From positions 99,963,307 through 100,027,306 of the forward strand of contig OZ010800.1 in the NCBI GenBank assembly GCA_963932465.1: DNA of 64,000 bases, written 5' to 3'. A program made the translations under genes and the position numbers. Each line of letters begins with the position of its first letter. Positions within the stretch are counted from its first letter, which is position 1. The notes under the pieces were generated by a model. It was given only the letters and a program-made list of their open reading frames with translations. It did no database searches and was not told the origin of the DNA. Shown here piece after piece: positions 11,624 through 22,516 of this stretch. The stretch comes from Maratus speciosus. Its lineage: Eukaryota > Arthropoda > Arachnida > Araneae > Salticidae.

Positions 11624-14600
11624 CTATAGATATATTTATCTTAGATTGTAAATGACTTGCTTTTGAATACCTTTTACATTATTAGACCTGGGACACACTT
11701 TTGAGATTTCTTTTTAGGGTTAATAGATTTTTTTTTTTTCTATGCAGAAAGTTTTATGTTTATGACTTTATTAATTTTTTTTTGTTTGCACTGATTATGG
11801 GTAAGGTGAAATATGTTGGATTTGCATAGTGGTGGCAATTTAAAATAATTACAGAGGAGGTGAGCATAACATTTTTTTTTTCTCAGTTAGACGTGTGCAC
11901 TTGATTAGAAATTTACATACAGTTGGCGTAATCATAAGTAAAAATATATGTATATATTAGATTATTTATCTTTCACATTAAAATTTTCTTGGATTGTGAA
12001 CTTTGGCAAAATATTTAGTAAGCTTAGATTAGTTATCCTGGCATACATTTTATTTAGGCATATTACATAGCTCGAGTCATCATGTCATGGTTACAAAAAT
12101 ATTTTTTTTCCCTTTTGGCTCTCGTTTGCTTTTGCAAAATACATAAGATGTACAACATAGGTTTGACGTATAGTTTTAAACAGTTAGTTTTTTTGTATGT
12201 TTCTCAATGACATGCATTCACATTAATACAGTGTTTTTTTTTCTTTTTTTGTGTGTATGTTTGATTGCTAGTACTTCTGTCATGGTTTATGTGGGATACT
12301 TCAGTCATTGCGCTATTTACCATGGGATAGCGAAATGTCTGAGGTGTGTATTTCGATCTATGGTTAAGCAAGTTGGCCGCTAGCTTAATCAGGGATCGGA
12401 TATGTTTTCTAACATGACGGATGGAGTTACACTGATATTAATTTTACAATTGGAGTAGTGTTTACATTTTCAAAATTATTTTTAGATTGCTAAAATTTCA
12501 CCTGTAATTGTTTCCTAATGCTGATGATGGAGAACACCTTTTACACTAAGTTACACTTTTGCTTCTAACTTGCTATGGGCAGATAGCATTGTTAGGTATT
12601 AATCACACATGTTTTTCCCCCCTCTCATGCACATGGTTTGGGATGTCAGGTTCGGCCTGGTACTTCACACACACACACACATTGACTCGTTCAGTTTTGC
12701 TGAATTTTGTAATATTTCAATTAATACTCACCATGGTTAAGGACATTCATTACCGTCTGTGCATGTATAGGTTTCTTTTAGCATCATTTGTGTTTAGCTT
12801 AAAAATTGTATATATATATTTTTTTTCTCTGCATTCACAACTTTGTAGTTGTTTTTAGATAGACTTTCTTTTAATGTCAAGTGTTTTTTTTTTTGTTGTT
12901 CGTGTGTTTAAAAGTTTTGCAGAAATTATAACATAATGTAACTATTGTACATTGTTTACACAGTCATCTTAAAGTTTTTTTGCAAGGGATAATTAACCGG
13001 GTGTACAGTTTTACACATGCAGCTAATGTACTGTTAGACTTCATTGTTTACGCGCGGCTGGTGACTCGTTGCTATTTTAAGTTATAACATAAGGTATTTT
13101 TTTTATTATAACTGACATGATATTTGATATCGGTAAGTGTTTTTCTTATAAAATGTAGTCACATGCATAATGTGAGCTGTTAGGTACACTTTATTTTTGG
13201 TAAAGGGCTATTCACATATAGTCATTAAACTAAATTCTTTGGTATTTTTTTTCTCTTCAAATTTAAAATTTTTTTAATTTCTGAGTTCAAGTCTCACAGT
13301 TGTCTTGTGACGGATACATTCATGCATACCACATAAGGTACATTGCTTGTTATTTTTGGCTATCAATATGTTTTTTTTTTCTTTTCCCTTTCATTCTTTT
13401 CATGGAACATGTTTGGCTTGCATAACTTCTACAATTTTTAGTGTAGAGTTATACATTTTATGCACGCTTCTGTTAACTTAAGACCGTAATGACTTTGGCA
13501 GATGCAGTTTTATTTTCTTTTTAACCCTTAGTCAACCACTTATTCAACAGTTTTCATGTAGTTCATATGTTGGATATTTGTTTGTGTTTCACAAGTTTTT
13601 TTTAATACATTTTGGTACATTCTTATACATACATTACACTAGTTCATGTGTTGATTTACATATTTTGTTCATTTGCTTTTACACATTGTACTTTGCTAGC
13701 GATTTATTCGGCAGTATTTCTTTTTTTTTCTTACAAGTAGTTCATTGAGTTGTACACACTGGCTGGTTTAGAGTTTAACCAGAGTTTACACACACATTAC
13801 AAGTAGTTCATATGTTTTATTAACCCTTATTCATTGCATTTTGATGATAACTCATTAATTATGTAATTGAATCTCACTCGTATGCAAGTGTCTTGGGTTA
13901 TTACACATATACTGTCTGTTTATTTTGTTGGCAATTACATTACAATTTTAGTTCATTGAGACATTAATACATAGAGTTCATGTGATATTATACAATTTGT
14001 TCATGTGTTTACTTACACGTTGTGTATGCTTGCGTACACTTTTGTTCATGTGTTGCATTACAAGTAGTTCATGAGTTTGGGAGTTCCCCTCCCCCTCCCT
14101 CCACACACATACAGTTTCTCCTTTTACTTTCCTATCTTTTAAATTTTACACCATGTTTCAATATTAAAATACTTCTTTTTTAAGTTTTTTTTGTGTTTGC
14201 ATAATGTCAGAACATATCAATGGCATCATCACTTTGTATCTATACAAAGATTTTAATGTTTCTAGGAGTTATCCGTCACATGACATATTAAACTACACAT
14301 ACATTTCTAATTTGCTTACTGTTAACATGTAACATTTTTTTACACTTTCATTTGATACTTCTTACTTGGAGGTGGCAGATCGAGTAAGATATCTTGTTAC
14401 ACTATATAAAATTGTATGGAATTTCTTATTAATTTTTTTATAAGTTTGCCAGGGGTTAAATTTTGATCAATACACGGAAAGTCAGGATGGCAGTGTGAAA
14501 ATTCATAAAATGCTAAATTATACCATACTGTGATTTTTTTTTTGAAAAAAGGGGACTTAGTTAAATGGCAGGAATCTAAAAAAAAAAAACACTACCCCTT

Positions 14601-15393
14601 ATTATTTAAGGCAGAAGCCATAAGCTGATGCCACTAGAAGTCAGAAAATTTCAATATTTAGGGCTACACTTGTTTGAGCGCGTGCAGCTTGCACAATTTT
14701 TTTGTCTCTGGTAGTCCTGTGCGTTATGCACAAATTTTTGTAAGTTTCTTATGCCAGTAATGAAGCAACCTAAAATAATACAAATAAGCTTCAATTTTAT
14801 GAAAGAATTCATCTTTCCTTAAAGTAACACATTTTTTTCTGGTGTGTTTTTGTCCTTTGTTTTTTATTTGCTTGCATTTATTTAATATTATGATCTCATG
14901 CAAGATCAAATTTTTGAGAAGTCGTAAATACAGTAAATGCTTCTCTATATGAATAGATACATGACTAAAATACTGGTACCAGCGCCACAAACTCAATGTC
15001 ACAAAGAAAAAAAATTAAATATAGGATCCTGTGTTATCAACTAATGTGGCCATTTTATTTTGTGGAATATTTAATTAAAAAAAAAGATTATTTTGAATAT
15101 TATGAGCACTCAGTCATGGACATAACGCAATTCTTGTGAATTGTTTTGAAAGCAAGCAAATACTTTTTTTCTACTTACTTATAGTTGTATAAAATATTTT
15201 ACAGGAGCTAAAGGGTAATAGTTTCACAGACAAGTTAAAATAGATTTCTTGGTAGATATCAACTTAAATAGTTAATTTTACTTGTTTTGTCTTGGTACAT
15301 ATTCTGTAAGTGCGAAGGTGGACAAAGGATTTTATGTAGATATAAAGCTGCAACGTACACGTTTCAGCTTTCTTCTGTTGTGGGTGTGAGTTA
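9589..15393 (+). other. non-coding interior of element A
   Basis: Begins with TTTGGCCCATCGGCCGG five bases after the LTR, which could be a degenerate primer-binding site but matches no tRNA I can name. It then holds an (AT)n run (9627-9665), a leader-like stretch (9666-10300) and T-rich DNA. That DNA includes a 43-bp poly-A (11579-11621) and ten GTTCAT motifs at 13561-14070. A block at about 14610-14750 matches element B (36205-36330). No clear polypurine tract precedes the right LTR; the best candidate is GTGGGTGTGAG at 15380-15390. Confidence 0.6.
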
Positions 15394-16371
15394 TGTGACA
15401 GCGCTTCTGTCCCATAGCTATCATTTTTATTCAAAATTAATTTAAAACATAACTTTCTTACTTTTAGATCATATTATCCTACCCCCCCCCCCTCTTTCCT
15501 ATAATGAAATATGTGATTAAATTCATTTCTCAAAACATCCAGAGTTTATTAAAGTGATTTCTTTCTTCTTTCTAAAATCATCTTTAATTCAAAGCGCTCA
15601 AATAATCAATTCCTTTTTTTTCCCTTTCTTATTTTAATCTGTATCTACCCGTTACCGCTGCTTGTGCAAAGAAATAAATAAGAATTAAATAGCACAGCTG
15701 CTTGTCTCATTTCATTTTCTTGCATTGGATTTTTCCCCCGCCGCAGTGATAAGAAAGTTTTATCTCTACTAATACGTGAACGTTGAATATGTATTAACAA
15801 TAAAAAGTAAAAATGAACGAATCTTATGGGAAGCATGTATTTATCGTGTTTTGTGGTCGGGTTAAAAGCCAGATGTCCTGGATTTTCTGCATTTTTCTCA
15901 TCGAACAATCTGCAGTCTGCAATTTCATGTAACAGTTTGTTGGGCAAAGGCCTATCTGCAAGATAAACAAATTCGGTTTGTCTGTTACTTTTCTCATCCT
16001 AATTAGAAGCGCTTACTTGCAATCTCGGCCTCACCCGTCCAGTAGTGTCACCACATTTTTGCGGTCATGTGTATCGCCAAAAGCCTTTGTACACTTTCGC
16101 GCAGTCACCAAAAGTTGTAAATTGGCGATGCTGTGCAACGCCAAGATTTCTTGATTTCGTGCAAAAACTTCACTTCTGTTTCAGCTCTCGAGATGTAAAG
16201 TTGTCTAAAAAGAAAAGGCGCTTCGGCGTCCCATGTATTATGGGGGTCTCTCTCTCCCATTTGGCTCCACATGAACCACCTTTTATAAGATTTTTTTAAT
16301 AAAGAAATAGTTCCTGTAATATGGTTGGAGTTTTTGCATTTAAGCGAACCATCCCACTGAACTTTATTACA
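15394..16371 (+). repeat. right (3') LTR of element A
   Basis: 978 bp, nearly identical to the left LTR; one length difference in a T run at about 15606. Followed by the GGGGT duplication. Confidence 0.88.
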
Positions 16372-16645
16372 GGGGTCGATGCAGGTTTTTATTCTTGGGA
16401 CCCATTTTTGAAAAGTAGAAGTTGTTTTTGTGAATTTTACTATATTTTTGTAAAAAATAACATTTTGTGACGAAAATTGAAATCCAGTTATCAAATTCGA
16501 ACCAAGAATTTATACACAAAAACATTCTTTGTATCCTCTTGTTAAAGTTTTTGTTTTTTGCGACCTGTTTTTATTTACAAATTACACATTTTAAAACAGT
16601 TTTTATGAAAAAGAATGTTACGTAGAGGTCCTATTATATTAACAG

Positions 16646-16800
16646 GAATTTTGTGAAGGGGCCTGTTTCATTAAGTTCATTTTTGTGAAGGGGCCCATTT
16701 TATTAAATTAATTTTTGTGAGGGGCCCATTTTATTAAATTTATTTTTTTGAAGGGGCACATTTTATTAAATAGATTTTTACGAAAGGGTCCTAAATACGG
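16646..16800. repeat. minisatellite, about 33-bp unit, 4-5 copies
   Basis: Units of the form TTTTTGTGAAGGGGCCCATT followed by TTATTAAATT repeat at about 33-bp spacing. The first and last copies are degenerate. Confidence 0.75.
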
Positions 16801-16918
16801 CTCAAATTGTGACCACTGTAAAGCGATTCTGAAATATTCTTAGATTTATTGTGTTTGGCAACTCATGAGTGGAACGTCTTCAAAATGATAATTCGTGATT
16901 TATGGACTATGCTAAATC

Positions 16919-17258
16919 TTAACCTATTGAAAAAATACCATCGGACGGAAAATTAATGTTAAAAAGCACAAAACCAACGTTTAAAATTGCACAAATAATA
17001 CATGAAAAGCTACAAAAAGTTGTTTCGAATCTACTAGCGAGGTTCTTCTTCGGTGCAATATAGAGCAAGACACAGCGTGCTAGAAAAAGCAAGGCTGAGC
17101 AAAATGACAGAGACGGTATTGGGCTTATATACTCAATATGGGTAGCAAATGAGCCAAAAACAACAAATGAGACAGAAGCCGATGAAACGACGGAGTGGAC
17201 AAGTAGTGACATCCACCGGAGAACGAAAGAAAAAGAAATCAAAAAGGGGAAATTAAAT
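16919..17258 (-). other. 3' flank of Penelope-like element with TATA-like motif
   Basis: Read on the minus strand, this follows the GIY-YIG stop codon and contains TATATAAG (17124-17131) followed by a pyrimidine/CTG-rich stretch. Such promoter-containing terminal regions (pLTRs) are known in Penelope-like elements; assignment here is inference. No intact hammerhead core was seen by eye. A 128-codon open frame overlapping this part has no recognisable domain. Confidence 0.4.
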
Positions 17259-17636
17259 TCATGCTTTCCAAATACTTGGAAATTCGGGAGTTCTAGATAA
17301 GTCATTGACTAAAGAGTCAGAATTTTTAATGATGTGGTAAGCTTCCCAAAAATCAAGATCAAGATTAGAAGAACATTTCTGGATAATGATGGCTGAGGAA
17401 AAATTGAACCTATGTTGAAAATACCAACAATGTTGAGCAATAGAAGAAAGTTTAAGCTGCTGATTTTTAACATAACCTTCATGCTCTTTTAAACGAAATC
17501 TAAGAGTGCGTTTAGTCCGCCCAATATAAGATAGATCACACTGGCAAGTGATTTGGTAAGTAACCCAGTTATCTAGGTGATCAATGTGGTGTTTAAGATT
17601 TGAAAAAGAGGTTTTAGTAGATTTTAAACAGGAAAA
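17259..17636 (-). pseudogene. Penelope-like element C-terminal GIY-YIG endonuclease domain
   Basis: An uninterrupted minus-strand frame of 125 codons ending in TGA at 17259. It lacks an ATG because the 5' side is broken by a TAA and a frame change at about 17637. Near its middle it reads YQITCQCDLSYIGRTKRTLR followed by FRLKEHEGYV. This is the Cys-x-Cys...Tyr-Ile-Gly-Arg-Thr signature of the GIY-YIG nuclease domain fused C-terminally to Penelope-like reverse transcriptases. A Trp-Glu-Ala-Tyr-Ile segment near the end also fits. In such elements this domain nicks target DNA for priming. Reading further upstream in another frame (to about 17740), MPYVAGLEGQ resembles the linker between RT and nuclease. 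The RT itself is missing, as is common for 5'-truncated copies. Confidence 0.85.
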
Positions 17637-17740
17637 TTAATGTTTGAAGTACAGTTGTTTTCGTACTGTAGAAGAACAAGATTCATAAAATATTGTCCTT
17701 CTAAACCGGCTACATATGGCATCAAAATATGTATGTAAAG

Positions 17741-19593
17741 CAAATAATTATTATCCTCTTAACATCCAACTATGGTTACAGCCAAAAATTGGCACACAAC
17801 GTAAAATAAACAAAAGTGAAAGAGTTATGAAATACTTGGCCGCCTCATTCAAGGATTCTTGACAACTTTTTTTCTTCTCTTTCATTGGCCAAACATTTAT
17901 TATACTGGAAGCTCACAATGGTTGGCTTTTTGAAAAGAAACAAAACTTATATTCTCGAAGATCCCGAAGTCCACGTAAACAGCGCAAGTTTTATAAACAG
18001 AATTTGGATTTCATGATGGCGTAATTTTTTGTTTATATCTTGAAAAAAGGACAAAGCTGTATTTCTAATGTCTCCAATGCATCATCACAAAACCATCATC
18101 TGACCGAAAGAGAAACCGAAAATGTCTCAGTTCTATAATGAAACGAAATATGGATAATTTATTAGGGCGATATATAAAATTACGAAATAATAAGTAAAAA
18201 AATTAATTAAAATAAGTTAAAATAAGTAAAAAAAGTCACAAATACAGTAACTGGAACACTCAAAAATCATATATAATTATAATGTAAATCAGCTTTAAGA
18301 AAAGTTTACCAAGGGCATTCAATCAAAAAACACTTTATATAGCAAATATTCTTAGAAATAATATAACATTCTTCTAATTGTAAACACAAGATATAACGAA
18401 CTAAAAGCTCACGAAACACTAGAATAAATATAAATTACAATAATAATAAACAAAAATTATCTTTTATGTTAAACGAATTCTACGAAATCATTGATCATTA
18501 TTAGCAGACATTTTTAATTAAGGTTTTTATTGTAAGTTGAAACAATGAAATATTTTTTACATTAAAAATATATCTGTATGTCTTATTTCGAATTTGATTT
18601 CAAGTTTTATTGATCTAAATTTAAATAATATATAATTTGTTAATAATTTCCACAGAAAATTCGTATCGGTACCCGGGTACCCTTGTCATTCATGAAAAAC
18701 ATACAAATGTTTAATGCCTCAAAACAGCAATAAAAAAAGTTCCAAGTTTAAAATGAATATGCTAATGGGCAGTGAATGCTACAAATATTGCGTATCTGAA
18801 TTATTTTTATTTTCTTTTGATTAGCAGGAAGGAGCAAATTTGCAGTCACTCTACAAATTTAGCTTAGATTATACGAAGACTAAGAATGATCACGCACTAA
18901 TTGAATAACTAAAAGATTCTATAAAAAATGTTAAAATTCCACTTGCATAAAGGTCACAGATTAGCTTTTAGCTGCGACGTAAAAGTTAATCAAATCTTCA
19001 GTGCAATCTATTTTTGCTAAACATAACAACCCATGACTGTCGACAAACTTTTATTTTAACTAACTATCATAATTTAACTAACTAATTAAACTATCATGCA
19101 AAATATCTTACCAACTGACAACCACTTTATTGACTATTTGAACTCAACACTTGCCAAAATGTCTCCTTCTATTTTTTGATTGAAGACCTTGTATTGCAGA
19201 GAGGCAGGACTTGACACAAATCCGACGACACAAACTTTCATTCTCATACTCTGCAAATTAAGCTACGAAGTCTCATTGACATAAAGTTACAGTGAAACGA
19301 GAAACCGTAGATTCTAAGAGATTCATAAAGACTTCCGAAAATTTGAATAAAGGAAAGTACAGATGTAAATGTTGCGGACAGAGATAAACTGTTTTGACAT
19401 CACGTTAACATTCAAACACTGCATACACTTTATAAGTGACTTGCTTTTCCATTACAACTCCAGTTGTTTAAATAGCAGATATACTATAACAGGAGCATTG
19501 ACAAATGTTTCTTAATCTACAAGGATTAAATTACATAAAAATATCGTGCAAAATATTGTAATCTCGAACCGCATTCTTTATTTTATAAATATC
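17741..19593. other. AT-rich DNA, no gene seen
   Basis: No family recognised. It ends at the TAA target site of the second long-TIR element (19594-19596). Confidence 0.45.
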
Positions 19594-19734
19594 TAACAAG
19601 GAGAGTGTCCTAGGTTGGTCACACCGAATGCGATGAACATTTGTGTATCGATAGAGTATAGTTAGTATATAAATATATGAGCACCATAAAGCGCAAGTAC
19701 CAGGGGGTCTTGAGAAAATAAGTCGCAAAGTTTA

Positions 19735-19815
19735 AGCTACAGTTCATAACAGGATAAATTTCCTTCGTTGGCAAGCAGTTAAGTAGCACGATCGGCAGCA
19801 CTCTGATTTTAAGGT

Positions 19816-19859
<44 letters not shown>

Positions 19860-19880
19860 CGCACGGGTTCAAATTTGACT
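19735..19880 (+). promoter_or_regulatory. tRNA-like module in left arm of TAA element 2 (split by poly-T segment)
   Basis: A box-A-like ACAGTTCATAACAGG (19739-19753) is separated from box B GGTTCAAAT (19866-19874) by an insertion containing poly-T. Without that insertion the spacing would match the right arm. The module points inward. Confidence 0.5.
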
Positions 19881-20736
19881 CGGACTTGTTTTTCGGAACG
19901 AAATTTTTCATCTATCATTTTCCAACCGCAAATTAAAAAATATGTGTAATAATTGAAATTTGAGAAAAATATGAATTAAATGTATGTTTTGTAGCATATA
20001 AATGCTTTTTAACTACGAAATTTTGCATGTTTAAATATATAATAAAAAGTAGAAAAAACCCCGCATATTTAATGTTGATAGACCAGAAATTTTTTTGTTG
20101 TTATTTAAAATTATTTACATTTATTTCAATAAATATCAACAATCTTTAATAAATAAATGAAATAAAATAAGTAAACAAATATATTAAAGTCTGAGAATCT
20201 TGATTTTTAATTAGAACAAGAGTCTACATAGTAATTTCTTTCGGAAATCATTTTTTTCTTGTTTAATATTTGTATATAATATAGTTTAATTATATAAATG
20301 CAATTTTATGTGCGAATCTTTGCACGTTTATATATTTAATGAAAAGTAAAGATAAAATAAATAAATAATAATAATAACAAACAAAAAAAAGTTAATTGGA
20401 ACTTTTATAGACCATAAAATTAAGCTAATTTTAAAATTTATTTACTATTATTTACATAAATAAGCTACTATTTATCATATTGTAATAAATGTGTCATTTT
20501 TTACCTACTCGCTTTTTAACTTTTGAATTTTTAAATCTTGGTTTCTTATGATTATAGTCAGAATAACTGTCTTTGTGCTTATAAATAAGTTCTAAAAATA
20601 TATTGAATTGCTGAATATAGTTATTACATAGGTAATAATTACAAAACCAAAAATCCGAAAAAAAGTCATATTAAGAATTTTAAAAAGGGTATTGAAAAAA
20701 TCATAAAATATTCGAAATGCTTTCATATAGAAACAA

Positions 20737-20985
20737 GCCCTACCAGTGGCTGAGAAGTTCTGCTCTCGAAGCTGGTAGACGGGAGGTGCTGGGCTCGAAC
20801 CCAATCGCGCCCGTCGGCCTAATCGTTCGGAATTTTCGTGGTTTTCTTCGAGCCATGGATTTCCATGCGTAAATTCGGGTTAGGTTACATTAGAAAGACC
20901 CCCACGAAGGGCACCCCCCCCCATCGGGCCCATATCCCTAGCGTAGATAATCGGCCGTCAAAAATCAAGCAACTAACCAACCAGC
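20737..20985 (+). mobile_element. tRNA-derived SINE, copy 2 (plus strand)
   Basis: Starts GCCCTACCAGTGGCTGAG and has box B GGCTCGAACCC (about 20791-20801). The body is the same as copy 1 (for example AAAGACCCCCACGAAGGGCA) and it ends in CAACTAACCAACCAGC. A perfect 13-bp duplication, CATATAGAAACAA, lies at 20724-20736 and 20986-20998. The tail is an ACCAA-type repeat rather than poly-A, as in copy 1. Confidence 0.9.
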
Positions 20986-21141
20986 CATATAGAAACAAAA
21001 TTAAAATAATATAATTATTCACGCATTTATATCAAGTGTTTTCATTTATTTATCTCTGAAAAATAGTAGATCATTCATTGAAATAACTTTAAATAATTTG
21101 AAATAAGAAAAAAAAAATATGTTCTATAGAATAAATATGTG

Positions 21142-21176
<35 letters not shown>

Positions 21177-21324
21177 ATTAAACATGCAAAATTTTGTAGT
21201 TTAAAAGCACTTATATGCTACAAAGTATACATTTAATTCATGTTTATCATAAATTCCAATTATTATACTTATTTTTTCAAATGCGGTTAGAAAACGATTG
21301 ATAAAAATTCTCGTTTTCAAAAAC

Positions 21325-21390
21325 AAGTCCGAGACAGATTTGAACCCGGGACTTGCCAAAGAAGGCAATTTATCCAATTATGAACTATAG
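21325..21390 (-). promoter_or_regulatory. tRNA-like RNA polymerase III module in right arm of TAA element 2
   Basis: On the minus strand box A is TAGTTCATAATTGG (within 21374-21389) and box B is GGTTCAAAT (21338-21346). A TTGCC/GGCAA hairpin between them occupies the anticodon-arm position. It points inward. This is the cleaner of the two copies in this element. Confidence 0.6.
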
Positions 21391-21758
21391 CTTAAACTTT
21401 GCGACTTATTTTCTCAAGACCCCCTGGAGCTTGCGCTTTATGGCACTTATGTATTCTTATACTAACTATACTTTATCGATACGCAAATGTTCACCGCATG
21501 TTCGGTGAGACCGACCTCGGACCCTCTCCTTGTAAAACCGATACATTTCAGATAATAAAAGAAGTATTAGCAAAAATATTTTTTTTTTTTTTTTTTTACT
21601 TCCACTGATATTTCGAAAAGTTTCCAAGACTTGTTATTAATCAGTTTTCTCAACCCAGATCTTAAATGTTTTTGTTTTCGATGATATCAGTTCTCAAATT
21701 AAACATTTACTGCTGCATAACTGAATTTATCCAGACAATATTAACAACATTAATAATA

Positions 21759-22044
21759 TGTAGACTAATAATAAGCTGGGCGCAAGAGGAGTCGTTTGGT
21801 AGCTTCATCGTCCCAAGCCCTACCTTCCCGCTTTTCGGTGTCTTTGATTTGTATAATTTCCTGTTTAAATTTGTCCGGTTTCAATTTTTGATTTTTTTTT
21901 TTCAACCTGGCTTTCGCTAGAGTGTCTTTTATTCGGGACGTGGCAGGTGACCTATAAAACCTTGCTTACGCAAAAGAGTCGGAATATGTGGAAGAATAAA
22001 GTGCTGCGTACGAAGAGATACCGCTCGCCGCAGCGGTATAGACA
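21759..22044 (+). repeat. possible solo LTR or promoter remnant
   Basis: TG...CA limits. TATAAAA lies at 21953-21959 and AATAAA at 21995-22000. The perfect hairpin ACCGCT-CGCCGC-AGCGGT is at 22020-22037. A near-direct repeat AGACAATATTAA flanks the segment on both sides (about 21733 and 22040). This resembles the U3-R-U5 order of a short LTR, but I could not place a clean 4-6 bp duplication. Confidence 0.35.
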
Positions 22045-22512
22045 ATATTAATAATGTATTTTTGTTAATAATAATTGCAAAATTCACGATGTTTGTCTGT
22101 AAACTATGTACATTCTACATGAAAATGTCTACTTAACAATTGATACGAAAAACATACAGTCCATGTTTACAAACATGATTAATGCACAGTAAAAATTACC
22201 CGAAAACTTATCTGAAAATCCGTGTCAGCAATATATATATATATATATATATTTTTTTTTTTATGGGAGTTGTCTCTATATTCTTATCTCTTCTAGATTT
22301 ATTTCTATTTCCTACTTTTATAAATATTTTTGCCCTTTTCACAAACCCGAATATCGGGTTTTTATTTTCTATCAACTTTCAAAAAAGCGTCTTTATATTA
22401 AACAAACATTTTAAAAGACAGACATAAAAAAATCACAGAATTAAAATTCACATTAAAATATATATTTGTTCTTCTCTTCCGTGCATAAATTCAGTTATGC
22501 ACCTAAGACTAT
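22045..22512. other. AT-rich DNA, no gene seen
   Basis: Contains an (AT)n/T run at about 22230-22262; otherwise nothing recognised. Confidence 0.45.
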
Positions 22513-22516
22513 TTAA

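Larger units (their letters stand above)
8612..16371 (+). mobile_element. LTR retroelement A: complete ends, non-coding interior (LARD-like)
   Basis: Two long direct repeats (8612-9588 and 15394-16371) begin TGTGACAG and end TTACA. The 5-bp duplication GGGGT lies at 8607-8611 and 16372-16376, so this is one intact insertion of 7,760 bp. The 5.8-kb interior has no frame resembling gag or pol and is T-rich. The plus orientation is inferred from AATAAA near the 3' end of the LTRs and from similarity of LTR and 3' interior blocks to coding element B. A large LTR element without coding capacity that depends on proteins from a relative is known as a LARD. I infer that status here. Confidence 0.85.
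19597..21532. mobile_element. TAA-target DNA element with long inverted arms, copy 2
   Basis: Starts CAAGGAGAG and ends CTCTCCTTG, flanked by TAA at 19594-19596 and 21533-21535, as in copy 1. The arms (about 19597-19890 and 21310-21532) are inverted copies sharing CCAGGGGGTCTTGAG. In outer sequence they differ strongly from copy 1 except for the ends and the CAGGGGGTCT phrase. The left arm has acquired an extra segment of about 90 bp including a 43-base poly-T (19817-19859), absent from the right arm. The centre is AT-rich, non-coding, and carries a SINE (20737-20985). PIF/Harbinger affinity is inferred only from the TAA duplication. Confidence 0.75.

Noticed and set aside
17110..17258. Hammerhead ribozyme in the Penelope-like flank
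   Set aside because: No CTGATGA core with a following GAAA was found on the element strand by eye; only a weak look-alike near 17020-17040.
19619..19918. 99-codon frame with Lys run
   Set aside because: The Lys run is the translated poly-T/A tract; the frame lies in the inverted arm of TAA element 2.
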